This document shows, piece after piece, positions 33,791-42,237 of a stretch of DNA of 64,000 nucleotides. The notes below the pieces were generated by a model. That model had not been told where the DNA came from. It saw only the letters and a program-made list of their open reading frames with translations, and searched no databases. The stretch's first letter is position 1. Every line of letters starts with the position of its first letter. Position numbers and translations under genes: made by a program. This DNA comes from Solibacillus sp. FSL R5-0449 (lineage in GTDB: Bacteria > Bacillota > Bacilli > Bacillales_A > Planococcaceae), in assembly GCF_037975215.1 (NCBI RefSeq), contig NZ_CP150239.1, forward strand, positions 282,001 through 346,000, written 5' to 3'.

Positions 33791-33796
33791 TATAAC

Positions 33797-33938
33797 TGTA
33801 GCAAGAGCTTATTTGTAATACAGTACAAATAAGTCTGGGCTAACAACTTTTCTCCAGGAGTTTGTTAGCTCAGCCATAGCGTTCTAAACCCCCTCATTTA
33901 GAATGTAAGTTTGACTGTGTGTCAGACACTTAGTTTTT
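33797..33938 (+). ncRNA. Candidate Fur-repressed small RNA
   Basis: No usable open frame follows the Fur-box promoter, but a chain of strong hairpins does. They are a perfect 10-bp stem at 33808-33833, a perfect 8-bp stem at 33839-33869, and a 7-bp stem at 33882-33903 whose loop is CCCCCTCA. A terminator-like stem TTTGAC/GTCAGA follows, then TTTTT at about 33933-33938. The C-rich loop is complementary to Shine-Dalgarno sequences, as in the Fur-controlled FsrA RNA of B. subtilis, with which no primary homology is claimed. It probably represses iron-using genes under iron shortage (inference). Confidence 0.65.
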
Positions 33939-33989
33939 CACCCTTTATATTTTTCTTTTAGTTTTTCTTCCTTAATTGGGAGACCCATT

Positions 33990-34020
33990 GCCCGTGTCGC
34001 TTACAGATACGGGTATTTTT
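33990..34020 (+). terminator. Second terminator downstream of the Fur-controlled transcript
   Basis: Stem CCCGTGTC / GATACGGG (one G-U pair) followed by TATTTTT. It backs up the weaker hairpin at 33910-33938. Confidence 0.75.
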
Positions 34021-34047
34021 GTGTGCAAAAAATTTCTTAAACTTTTT

Positions 34048-34073
34048 TGAAACTTATTTTGAATTTCTCCGTC
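34048..34073 (+). promoter_or_regulatory. ECF-type sigma promoter
   Basis: TGAAAC (34048-34053), 16-bp spacer, CGTC (34070-34073), which matches the ECF promoter form TGAAAC-N16-CGT(A/C). It lies 36 bp before an operon that encodes an ECF sigma factor, implying autoregulation. Confidence 0.65.
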
Positions 34074-34109
34074 TGTACGTTGCTTAAGCAAAAAAGATAG
34101 GCGGAGGAA

Positions 34110-35388
34110 ATGATGAAAAAGTTAATTGCTGTAGGGTTTATCGCTGTTTGCGTATTATTCCTGACAATTGAATATAGAGGTTCAAGTGAAAAGATTGAAC
34201 GGGCCGTTGCAAATGAAAAGGATTTGGCGGGTCTGGAAAATGGAAACCCAATCGAACAAGCTACACATCTATTTGAAAAAGTTATTGTCCTGAATGAGGA
34301 GCAGCCGATTTATATAAAAGGAAATGCGCTCACTGAAATTGGAGTTGTTCATGCGAATACTTCATTTGCGATTGTTGGGGAAGATGAACTTTATTATGAA
34401 CTGCGATTCGGGAAAATTTCGGCCTTTATTAAAAAGGGAAGTGCTGCTGTAGAAAAACGTCCGCTTGAGACATTGGTAAATACAGAAATAACAAATTCAA
34501 TTAAAACGACAAAAAAAACAATTGTATATGAAGAAAAAAGCCTTAAGAGCAGTGCACTGATGCAGCTTTCACAAGGGTTCCGCTACCCGGTAGTGGGGGA
34601 GATTGATGAGTGGTTTGTCATTAAAGTAGGAGAACGTGCCGGTTATATACATAAAACATCAGTTGAAATAGATGAAGGAATTCCAGTTTTAGTGTATCAT
34701 CATATTTTGCCGAAAGAAGAAATGGTGACAAATGCAAGTACGGTTTCTGTACAATCATTTGAACAGCAAATGGCCTTTTTAGCTGAAGAGCAATTTACAA
34801 CAATTTCGACAACGCAGCTTTATGATTATTTGGAAGGTCGCCAAATTTTACCGGTTAATTCAATACTCATTACATTTGATGATGGTTTACTATCGACAAA
34901 GGTCTATGCTTATCCGATTTTAAAGGAACATGGATTTTCTGCCGTACAGCATATTATATCTTCTCGTACAGAACGTTTCGAAGGTGAACAAGTTTTTGAT
35001 GCGAAAGGACCGCTTCAATTTTTCACAGCCGAAGAGATGCAGCAAATGACGGATGTGTTTCAGTACGAAGCGCATACACATAATTTGCATCAGTTCAGCA
35101 ATGGGGCAGGGATCCGCATTAGAACTTTCAGCTGATGACATTGCGAAGGATTTGCAGCAAAATGTTAATATGCTGACGAATGCGACTTCTTTAGCGTATC
35201 CATTCGGTCATTACGATGAAGATATGATCGCAGCGATGAAGGAAGTCGGACTGTTAATCGGTTTTACGACAAATAAAGGCTATGCGAATATGCATCAATC
35301 AAATTATGAGGTCAATCGTTTCGGTATAACTGAAAATAATACATTTGAACAGTTCACGTCCTTTGTAAAGGGGGTGGGCTGGTCTTAA
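34110..35388 (+). pseudogene. Polysaccharide deacetylase with SH3-like domain, frameshifted
   Basis: Membrane-anchored or secreted protein with an N-terminal hydrophobic segment (about 4-20), an SH3-like region (YEEKSLKSSALMQL ... YIHKTSVEID) and a NodB-type carbohydrate esterase domain starting LVYHHILPKE and ITFDDGLLSTK. The first frame stops at 35135; the rest of the domain (ELSADDIAKDL ... YPFGHYDEDM) continues in the next frame to 35388. Removing one G from GGGG at 35103-35106 restores a continuous protein reading FSNGQGSALELS. So this is either a real single-base frameshift or a sequencing error. First gene of the ECF sigma operon. Confidence 0.8.
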
Positions 35389-35414
35389 GGATATAAGAAG
35401 GTGTAAATCGTTAC

Positions 35415-35909
35415 ATGAGAGAATTTGATGCAATTGTTGATGAGCACACGCGTTATTTAGTACGCATCGCTTATTTGTACGTTAAAAATTGGGCTACCGC
35501 CGAGGACATCGTACAGGAAGTGTTTGTAACATACTTTCAAAAGAGCGACCAGTTTCGCAATGAGTCGTCATTGAAAACGTATTTAACAAAAATGACAGCC
35601 AATCGCGCAAAAGATTATTTACGCTCATGGAAGCATAAAAAGGATGTTGTTTTTGAAACGATCTTTGCTCAAACAAAAGGTACGGACGAGGAAGTTATAC
35701 AAAAAGAGCATCTTGCATCACTTGAACAGAAGTTATTCCAGCTACCACTGAAATACCGTGAGCCGCTCATTTTATTTTATTATGACGAACAGTCCATTGC
35801 CGATATTGCCCTGTATTTACAACTGAATGAAAATACGGTCAAAACACGTTTGCGCCGAGCAAAGCAACAATTGAAAGAGTTTTTTAGCGAAGAGGGATTG
35901 GAGGAATGA
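35415..35909 (+). CDS. ECF-subfamily RNA polymerase sigma factor
   Basis: 164-residue sigma-70 family member with only regions 2 (about 10-75, containing WATAEDIVQEVFVTYF) and 4 (about 105-160, containing LPLKYREPLILFYYDEQSIADIA). The ATG at 35415 has a rather distant AAGAAGG. It follows the deacetylase gene by 26 nt and precedes the probable anti-sigma gene by 3 nt. The ECF-type promoter at 34048 probably is its own target. Confidence 0.9.
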   Translation: MREFDAIVDEHTRYLVRIAYLYVKNWATAEDIVQEVFVTYFQKSDQFRNESSLKTYLTKMTANRAKDYLRSWKHKKDVVFETIFAQTKGTDEEVIQKEHLASLEQKLFQLPLKYREPLILFYYDEQSIADIALYLQLNENTVKTRLRRAKQQLKEFFSEEGLEE

Positions 35910-35912
35910 TGC

Positions 35913-36989
35913 ATGGATCCATTTAAAAAACAACTGGATGAAATGATGGGTGATACACGCTTGCAGGAAAGTCGTATTAAGCAGCGCGTGAAATCCGAAT
36001 TGACTCCGGCCCCCCGAAAACAGAAACGTTCGTGGCATGTTCAATTAGTAACGGCAGCTGTTGCAGCAGTTGCGGTATTTCTATTTATGACGGCCGTTCC
36101 TTTTACGCAAAATTCGGGAAATGAAGGGCGGGGTGCCCCTTATGATCCGCTTGATGATTTAGCGGAAATTGCTACTCTTCAAAAAAAGAAGCAATTATCA
36201 ACAATCGATTATGATTCTTTTGCACAGCTACCAGTGCTGGAACAATTATCGGATTTACAATATGTAGATAAAGAAACCTTTACACTTGCAGGGAAAAAGG
36301 GACTTTACCATACAGTGATAGAACGTCAGGAAAATCTATTTGATGAAGCCGTGTATGAAGCAGGCGATATTGTACGAACAATGACGAATACGAGCAGTCA
36401 TTTACCAATTTACGAAAACGCCTATTATGAAGTAGTCGCTGTACCAGGAGACCGTGTCGTTTTGCAGGACGGCAAGTTAACGGTAAATGGGAAGCCTGTT
36501 AGATCGGAATTAAAGGAAATGTATGAGGAAAACGGCAATACGATTGCAGGAGGCTACGATCAGTTATTAAATGCGCGTGAATACTTTTTGGTAAATCATT
36601 TCCCGGCAAAAAATACAATGCAGGCAGGTACAATTACCGCTGTGCATAAAATTTACGGGGAAGTCGTAGCTCTGGCAGAGGAAAGTACAACAACATCCAT
36701 TTATTTGGAGTTGGAAAATGACTATACACCCGAACAATATTTTGATCTTTATTTGTACGATCAGATTTTTGGAGATGGGTCAATTAGTGAAAGATTATCG
36801 GCAAGCGATCTTCCATTTACACATTCGAACCGTTTAGGCGAGTTGTTTTTGGAAGCATCCTACCGAAATATTACGTATTTATCCGATACAGAAGTGGAAA
36901 TACGCTACCAGTATGACCGTGAAGCAGTAGGAGAATATGTATTTAAAATGTATAAAGATCCGACTGGCATTTGGCAGTGGGGAATGTAG
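35913..36989 (+). CDS. Probable anti-sigma factor with degenerate signal-peptidase-I-like domain
   Basis: 358-residue membrane protein directly after the ECF sigma gene. Cytoplasmic N-terminus 1-42, one membrane helix about 44-63, then a large extracytoplasmic part. Residues about 150-255 follow the signal peptidase I (S26) layout: GDIV, VAVPGDRVVLQDGKLTVNGKPV, then REYFLVNHFPAKNTMQAGTI and KIYGEVVAL. The catalytic Lys position (normally KRVIG before the PGD motif) is Glu (YYEVVAV), and no SM-type serine motif is seen, so it looks inactive. A C-terminal domain (about 265-358) is unrecognised. Anti-sigma role is inferred from position and topology. Confidence 0.65.
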   Translation: MDPFKKQLDEMMGDTRLQESRIKQRVKSELTPAPRKQKRSWHVQLVTAAVAAVAVFLFMTAVPFTQNSGNEGRGAPYDPLDDLAEIATLQKKKQLSTIDYDSFAQLPVLEQLSDLQYVDKETFTLAGKKGLYHTVIERQENLFDEAVYEAGDIVRTMTNTSSHLPIYENAYYEVVAVPGDRVVLQDGKLTVNGKPVRSELKEMYEENGNTIAGGYDQLLNAREYFLVNHFPAKNTMQAGTITAVHKIYGEVVALAEESTTTSIYLELENDYTPEQYFDLYLYDQIFGDGSISERLSASDLPFTHSNRLGELFLEASYRNITYLSDTEVEIRYQYDREAVGEYVFKMYKDPTGIWQWGM

Positions 36990-37012
36990 CAAAAGAGGCC
37001 GGGACATAACCC

Positions 37013-37053
37013 AAAAATGATATTTTTCTCTCAGAGAAAAATATCATTTTTTT
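37013..37053 (+). terminator. Strong terminator after the sigma operon
   Basis: Nearly perfect long stem AAAATGATATTTTTCTCT / AGAGAAAAATATCATTTT followed by more T residues. Confidence 0.9.
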
Positions 37054-37063
37054 GCTGAGCATT

Positions 37064-37169
37064 AAAATTGATTTCCATTCCGGGACGCTTTCCGCGGGCG
37101 TGGCCTGAGCCTGTAGTCTCAGGCGTCACGCTATTCCCGCAGGAGTCGCCCTGCATTCCAATCAATTTT
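37064..37169. repeat. Palindromic intergenic element (about 106 bp)
   Basis: Bounded by the perfect inverted repeat AAAATTGATT / AATCAATTTT. Inside are GCGGG/CCCGC and GCCTGAG/CTCAGGC arms, so the whole can fold into one long interrupted hairpin. It is GC-rich compared with its surroundings and resembles the dispersed TTTCCGCGGGCG-type repeats common in Bacillaceae (from memory). Only one copy is in this window. A 67-codon open frame over it is not a gene. Confidence 0.65.
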
Positions 37170-37202
37170 GCAAAATATCCGTTTCTTAATAAAGGATTCC
37201 TG

Positions 37203-38195
37203 TTATTTATCGGTTATTCTACTTATGTCCCAGTTCTTTTCATGTGCTGCTTGCAATCTTTTATTCATTAGTACTGTGTGATAGCTATGTAGCAGCATGC
37301 CGATAATGATAACCGCCAGTCCGATTAGCGCGATCGGCTGCGGGAGCGGAACACTTAGTAAAATCATTTCACCGACCATCGCAAAAATAACTTCTGTCGA
37401 TTGTGTCGCTTCAACGGCCGCCAGCTTTCCTTGATCGTGGCGCACCCGGTCTGTTGCGATAAAGAAAAGGGTTGTCGCAATGACACCGGAAGAAACCGCA
37501 ACAAGCAGTGATTGGTACACTTGGCTCGCAGAGGGCAGGCCGACCGTAAGTAATGCATAGACGGCGAGCAAAATCCATGCGGGCAGAGAAGCAATTGTCA
37601 TGCCTAGAACCCGTTGAAACGGATCGACTCTTCCTTTGCATAGCTCCATCATTTTCCGGTTACCTAGCGGGTAGGCAAAAGCTGCGATGATTACAGGCAG
37701 TATACCGAGAAGCAGAGTTTTCATAGAAACTGACTGTGCCTGCGGAATTTGGATTAGTAAAATCCCGATTAAAATAATGCCCGAGATGCCTAGTGAAATA
37801 AGCGGAATTTTTGCCCTGACATCTTTTCCGGCGATAGTTGTAATAAACAAGGGGGCCAGCAAAACACCTGCTACAATCGTAAACTGCCATGTACCCGATA
37901 CGAGCCAGCCTGGACCGAATGCCGCGGCAAATGTAAGTGGTGCATAAAATAATACGAACCCGACAAAGCTCCAAACGAGCCATGCACCCGGATGTTCTTT
38001 CATTTCATTTGATAATAAACGAAAACCGCCTTTTCCCCGTATGGCGACAATGGCAATGAGGAAGGGGAGCATGAAAAAGTAGCGGAGTGAAGAACTCCAT
38101 AGCCAGCTGCCGCCTTCCAATTCCATTGAATGATTCAATACAAAAGTAACCGCAAAAAATAAGGCAGCTAAAATGCCAATCAGTATTTCCTTCAT
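37203..38195 (-). CDS. DMT-superfamily multidrug-efflux-type membrane transporter
   Basis: 330-residue protein with about ten hydrophobic segments and the two-fold repeat of drug/metabolite transporters; it resembles the family annotated as multidrug resistance efflux transporter (EmrE-like, PF13536) more than classical EamA proteins. Segments FAVTFVLNHSMELEGGSWLW and EATQSTEVIFAMVGEMILL belong to the two halves. Start at 38195 (MKEILIG) with GAGGTG upstream; the open frame extends 26 codons further without a ribosome site. Substrate unknown. Confidence 0.8.
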   Translation of the reverse strand: MKEILIGILAALFFAVTFVLNHSMELEGGSWLWSSSLRYFFMLPFLIAIVAIRGKGGFRLLSNEMKEHPGAWLVWSFVGFVLFYAPLTFAAAFGPGWLVSGTWQFTIVAGVLLAPLFITTIAGKDVRAKIPLISLGISGIILIGILLIQIPQAQSVSMKTLLLGILPVIIAAFAYPLGNRKMMELCKGRVDPFQRVLGMTIASLPAWILLAVYALLTVGLPSASQVYQSLLVAVSSGVIATTLFFIATDRVRHDQGKLAAVEATQSTEVIFAMVGEMILLSVPLPQPIALIGLAVIIIGMLLHSYHTVLMNKRLQAAHEKNWDISRITDK

Positions 38196-38307
38196 CACAC
38201 ACCTCACTTGATTGTATTGAATTTTCTGTCTATTAAGTATACAAAAAAAATGGAGCGAAAGTAATCGCCCCATTTAATTTCAGTCATTATAATTTCACCG
38301 TCTAGGC

Positions 38308-38416
38308 TAAAGCGCCAACTCCTCGCACCATTAGGTCCCTCCGTGCAAAAGTGGTAAAGCGTTTACTTTTGCGTCGGGCCCTCCAATGTCTCTCGGAGTT
38401 AGACGGGCGCTTTAGC
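38308..38416. repeat. GC-rich palindromic repeat, family R1 copy 1
   Basis: The ends TAAAGCGCC and GGGCGCTTTA pair, as do ACTCC and GGAGT inside. The right half, TTTGCGTCGGGCCCTCCAAT through GGAGTTAGACGGGCGCTTTA, recurs with few changes at 47027-47080. It sits between two minus-strand genes. Confidence 0.7.
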
Positions 38417-38425
38417 GCTTTTGGT

Positions 38426-39649
38426 CTAACGTTGTTCAAATAACTGAACGATTTCGATAATGACTTCCGTCGCTTTTTCCATCGTTTCTGCTGATACAAA
38501 TTCATACTTACCGTGCATATTTTCGCCGCCTGCAAAAATATTCGGTGTCGGCAAGCCCATGTATGAAAGTTGGGAACCATCAGTACCACCGCGGATTGGC
38601 TCGACAATCGGTGTAATGTTGAACTTGGCAAACGCTTCTTTTACTATATCGACAATTTCCATCACAGGCTCGATTTTTTCGCCCATATTGTAATATTGAT
38701 CATCGATTGCTACAGTAATTGCCTCTTCCCCGTATTTTGCCTGTAACGCTTTGCCGACCTTTGCCATATACTCTTTTTTCTCTTCGAATTTTGCGCGATC
38801 ATGGTCACGGATAATATATGACATTGTTGTTTCTTCAATTCCGCCGTTGAAATGCATTAAGTGGATAAAGCCTTCATAGCCGTCCGTTTTTTCAGGAACT
38901 GCATCTTTAGGCATTTCATTTTGGAATTCAATCGCCATTGTAATCGAGTTCACCATTTTATCTTTTGCAGAACCAGGGTGAATGTTCGTGCCGCGTGTCG
39001 TTACCTTTACGCCAGCTGCATTAAAGCTTTCGTATTGTAACTCACCAAGTGGACCGCCATCCATTGTGTACGCATAATCCGCACCGAATTTCTCGACATC
39101 AAACTTGTGTGGACCGCGCCCGATTTCTTCGTCCGGTGTAAAGGCTACACGAATTTTCCCGTGCTTAATTTCCGGATTGTTCACTAAGTATTCCATCGCC
39201 GTCATAATTTCAGCGATGCCGGCTTTATCATCCGCACCAAGCAATGTATTGCCGTCTGTTGTAATTAACGTTTGGCCAACATAGTTTTTCAAGTTCGGGA
39301 AGTAGTCCGGTGCCATCACTAAACCATTTTTTAATGTAATCGCTTCACCGTCATAGTTATCGATGCGCTGAGGCTGTACATTTGTTCCTGTGTAATCCGA
39401 TGTCGTATCAACATGCGCCAAAAAGCCAAGTGTCGGTACGTCTTTATCTGTATTTGATTCAAGTGTTGCAAAAAGGTAGCCGTTTTCGTCAAGTGTAATA
39501 TCTGTTAAACCGATTGCTGCCAATTCATCTTTTAATACATGTAATAAATCGAATTGCTTCATTGTTGAAGGGGTTGTGTCAGAGTTGAAATCTGATTGTG
39601 TATCAATTTTTGCATAGCGTACTAAACGTTCAATTACTTTCTCTTTCAT
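38426..39649 (-). CDS. pepT: Peptidase T (tripeptide aminopeptidase)
   Basis: Zinc aminopeptidase of the M20B family, 407 residues, the normal size. Motifs in order: [12 protein letters not shown] with metal His and Asp, [34 protein letters not shown], and the C-terminal [17 protein letters not shown]. It removes N-terminal residues from tripeptides in the cytoplasm. ATG 39649 with AGGAGGTC upstream. Co-directional with the lysoplasmalogenase-like gene 30 bp upstream, so the two may share a transcript. Confidence 0.93.
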   Translation of the reverse strand: MKEKVIERLVRYAKIDTQSDFNSDTTPSTMKQFDLLHVLKDELAAIGLTDITLDENGYLFATLESNTDKDVPTLGFLAHVDTTSDYTGTNVQPQRIDNYDGEAITLKNGLVMAPDYFPNLKNYVGQTLITTDGNTLLGADDKAGIAEIMTAMEYLVNNPEIKHGKIRVAFTPDEEIGRGPHKFDVEKFGADYAYTMDGGPLGELQYESFNAAGVKVTTRGTNIHPGSAKDKMVNSITMAIEFQNEMPKDAVPEKTDGYEGFIHLMHFNGGIEETTMSYIIRDHDRAKFEEKKEYMAKVGKALQAKYGEEAITVAIDDQYYNMGEKIEPVMEIVDIVKEAFAKFNITPIVEPIRGGTDGSQLSYMGLPTPNIFAGGENMHGKYEFVSAETMEKATEVIIEIVQLFEQR

Positions 39650-39679
39650 CCGAAAAAGACCTCCTAATACTTATTGCTT

Positions 39680-40342
39680 TTATTCTACACTTTTTATTTC
39701 GGTTTTTGAACTAATTTTGTCATAATCCATTATGCTGAGCATGAGGAGAAACTGTGCGCCGTAATACGTGAACATGATCAGAATATGGGAAGCGGGAACA
39801 TCAAACATGAAGCGGTTGATCGCCAATACCGAGTCCGACATGATAAAGAGGATAGCACCGATGACAGCAAACTTACTGCCTGTTCGGAATGATGTCCACC
39901 CCATCGTTAAAATAACGAAAATATAGGCAGTCACTGCAATGGCAAGTACCGTATCTCCTTTTTGCAGCAGGCTTCCCGCAATCCAGAACATCATAACTAC
40001 ACCGAATAAAGCTAAAATAACTTTTACATATAGTGGTGTGTTCTGGTGGTTTGTTGAACGGAAAGCAAAAATATAGAAAATATGACCGATCAGGAAAAAG
40101 CTAAGTCCCACGATGAACCACTGCAATGTATAATCGCCAACAGCGCAGAAAATTAAACCGGTTGAGATGAGCCAATAATACGGAGATTTCACTTGAACTT
40201 TTGTTAAAAAGGCAAGCGCTATAAGCAAAATCATTGGCAAAAGCTTAAAGACCATTTTTAGAGAACTATCGATCGTTTCAAAAAAGAATACATAGTAAAA
40301 GCCAAGCCCAAAGAACAGTAAAATCAGAACTTTACGTGCCAT
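39680..40342 (-). CDS. Lysoplasmalogenase-like membrane protein (YhhN/TMEM86 family)
   Basis: 220 residues with about eight hydrophobic segments. Family features include the Asp in CAVGDYTLQ, LIGHIFYIFAF and MSDSVLAINRF. Characterised relatives hydrolyse the vinyl-ether bond of lysoplasmalogens; whether this bacterium has such lipids is unknown. Ribosome site AGGGGG. Likely transcribed before pepT. Confidence 0.8.
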   Translation of the reverse strand: MARKVLILLFFGLGFYYVFFFETIDSSLKMVFKLLPMILLIALAFLTKVQVKSPYYWLISTGLIFCAVGDYTLQWFIVGLSFFLIGHIFYIFAFRSTNHQNTPLYVKVILALFGVVMMFWIAGSLLQKGDTVLAIAVTAYIFVILTMGWTSFRTGSKFAVIGAILFIMSDSVLAINRFMFDVPASHILIMFTYYGAQFLLMLSIMDYDKISSKTEIKSVE

Positions 40343-40512
40343 CCATTAACCCCCTAAATAAAAATGTTTATATATAATTACTAAATAACAAAACTATGAT
40401 TTCAAGAAAATTCAATATATGTTCTATTATGCCAGAAATTATGCGGTTTTACTTGTTTATGAATCTTTTTGGAAGGTTATTCGTACATAATAAGTAAGAG
40501 AGGGTGATAGTT

Positions 40513-42192
40513 ATGGGACAATTATTGCTAATAACGGCAATTGGATCACTTTTGATCACATTATTATTAATGCCGTTATCAAAAAAGGTACGCAATAAGG
40601 AGCTTTCATCAAAAACATTTACGAGCTTATTTATTACAACATTTATAGTAAGTTTTATTTCAGTATTTTTAACTGTATATATTTCTAAAATCGATCTGAA
40701 CTGGACGATTTTTCTATACGTAATACCTGTTGTAGCAATTATCGGAGCAATTTTTGCAGTCGGTAAGGAGCAAAAAGTTAAATCGGCAATCGTGCTTGTC
40801 AGCATTATTGGGATCGGCTATTTAGTAAGTGCGCCATTTTTAAATGCAGATGAAAAATTCAAGTCTTCAGAGATGAAGGAAAAAACGGAAATTTCGCCGT
40901 TTGATGAGACGAAAACACCGGCAAGTGTACCACCAAAGTTCGCTAAAAATAAAATGAAAAAAGCGTTTGGACAAGTGCCAAACACAAGCTATTATGAATT
41001 AGGAAACCTGCAAATTCAAAAAGTAAATGGTAACTATGTTTACATTGCACCTGTAGAGTTTTCAGGATTCTTTAAGTGGTTCAACGGAAAAACAACACCT
41101 GGTTATTTCACGATGAGTGCAACAGACTCAAGCGATAATCCAAAGTTTGTGAAGGCTGAAATGAGCTATGTTCCATCAGCTTATTTAAATAAAAATCTGG
41201 AGCGTCATATTCGTCTTCAAAATCCATCATTAATTTTCTATGGTGATCCGCAGCTGGAAATTGATGAAGAGGGAAAACCGTATTACATCCGTTCTTACGG
41301 CGAATTTATTTCGGCACGTAACGGCTTTGATGTAAAAGGGATTGTACTTGTTGATGCGGAGACGGGTGCTACAGAAAAAATTGCGATTGCGGATGTACCG
41401 GAATTTATTGATGGTGCTGTATCACCGGAAGCAGTAAGTTTGCAGAATAGTTATTACGGTAACTATGTACACGGCTTCTGGAATAGTCTAGTCGGCAAAA
41501 AGGATGTTAAGTTGCCGAGTGATGAAGGTACGGAAGCAAATGTAAGCCCGATCTTTATGGAAGACGGGGAAATGTATTACTTCACTGACTTTACAAGTCC
41601 TAAAGAGGGCGTTGACTCGATGCTTGGTTATGCATTAACACATGCACGTACGGGTGAAGCAACGTACTATACCGGAAATCTGGAAGAGTCTTATATGGAT
41701 TCCCAAGGGGCTCTTGAAATTATCGAGAAAAAGTTCATCGAAAAAGAATGGGAAGGCGAAATGCCGATCCTTTACAACTTCTATGGTGAAGCGAGCTGGC
41801 TGTCAGCTGTACTGGATGCGAACGGATTCCTGCAAAATTACTTCATCGTCTCTGCAGCAAATCCTGAAATTTCGGCATTTGGTACGACGCCAAATGAAGC
41901 ATTAAGACTTTATAAAACAGCGCTAAGCCGTGGTGGAAGTACGGTAGATGGTACTTCGAATGCTGAAGAAGCTAAAGCGACAGTAAAAGTCGTGCGTGTT
42001 TATAAAGAACGTGTAGGTGATTTCACGATCGTATCATTCCTGGCGAACACAGGCGAAAACTTCATCGTATCTACAGAAGTTGCACCATTTGCAATCTACT
42101 TGCAAGAAGGTGACCAGGCGACGATTACGTATGCAAAAACAGGAGAAGACTTCCAACCTGTAAAAACATTGCAGATTGAAGGGTTGAAATAA
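40513..42192 (+). CDS. Unrecognised large membrane protein
   Basis: 559 residues that I do not recognise. Four hydrophobic segments lie at about 3-22, 37-57, 65-84 and 90-107, followed by a soluble region of some 450 residues. That region contains repeated-looking acidic beta-rich stretches (for example FVKAEMSYVPSAYLNKNLERH and SPIFMEDGEMYYFTDF) and a C-terminal small domain from about 485 (KATVKVVRVYKERVGDFTIV) that resembles an OB-like fold (weak). The ATG at 40513 follows GAGAGGGTG; a GTG at 40504 overlaps that site. Monocistronic and divergent from the lysoplasmalogenase gene. Confidence 0.75.
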   Translation: MGQLLLITAIGSLLITLLLMPLSKKVRNKELSSKTFTSLFITTFIVSFISVFLTVYISKIDLNWTIFLYVIPVVAIIGAIFAVGKEQKVKSAIVLVSIIGIGYLVSAPFLNADEKFKSSEMKEKTEISPFDETKTPASVPPKFAKNKMKKAFGQVPNTSYYELGNLQIQKVNGNYVYIAPVEFSGFFKWFNGKTTPGYFTMSATDSSDNPKFVKAEMSYVPSAYLNKNLERHIRLQNPSLIFYGDPQLEIDEEGKPYYIRSYGEFISARNGFDVKGIVLVDAETGATEKIAIADVPEFIDGAVSPEAVSLQNSYYGNYVHGFWNSLVGKKDVKLPSDEGTEANVSPIFMEDGEMYYFTDFTSPKEGVDSMLGYALTHARTGEATYYTGNLEESYMDSQGALEIIEKKFIEKEWEGEMPILYNFYGEASWLSAVLDANGFLQNYFIVSAANPEISAFGTTPNEALRLYKTALSRGGSTVDGTSNAEEAKATVKVVRVYKERVGDFTIVSFLANTGENFIVSTEVAPFAIYLQEGDQATITYAKTGEDFQPVKTLQIEGLK

Positions 42193-42194
42193 AC

Positions 42195-42232
42195 AAAAGG
42201 AGTATGCCATTTTGAGGCATACTCCTTTTTAA
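42195..42232. terminator. Bidirectional terminator between convergent genes
   Basis: Perfect 14-bp inverted repeat AAAAGGAGTATGCC / GGCATACTCCTTTT with T-run on the plus strand and an A-rich left flank. Confidence 0.92.
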
Positions 42233-42237
42233 TTGGA

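Noticed and set aside
37068-37271. 67-codon plus frame
   Set aside because: It lies over the palindromic repeat and the end of a minus-strand transporter gene; no ribosome site.
38348-38372. Catabolite-responsive element (cre)
   Set aside because: GTAAAGCGTTTACT is close to the consensus but lies inside repeat R1 and is not placed at a promoter.
38302-38631. 109-codon minus frame
   Set aside because: It combines the R1 repeat with an out-of-frame part of pepT; not a gene.
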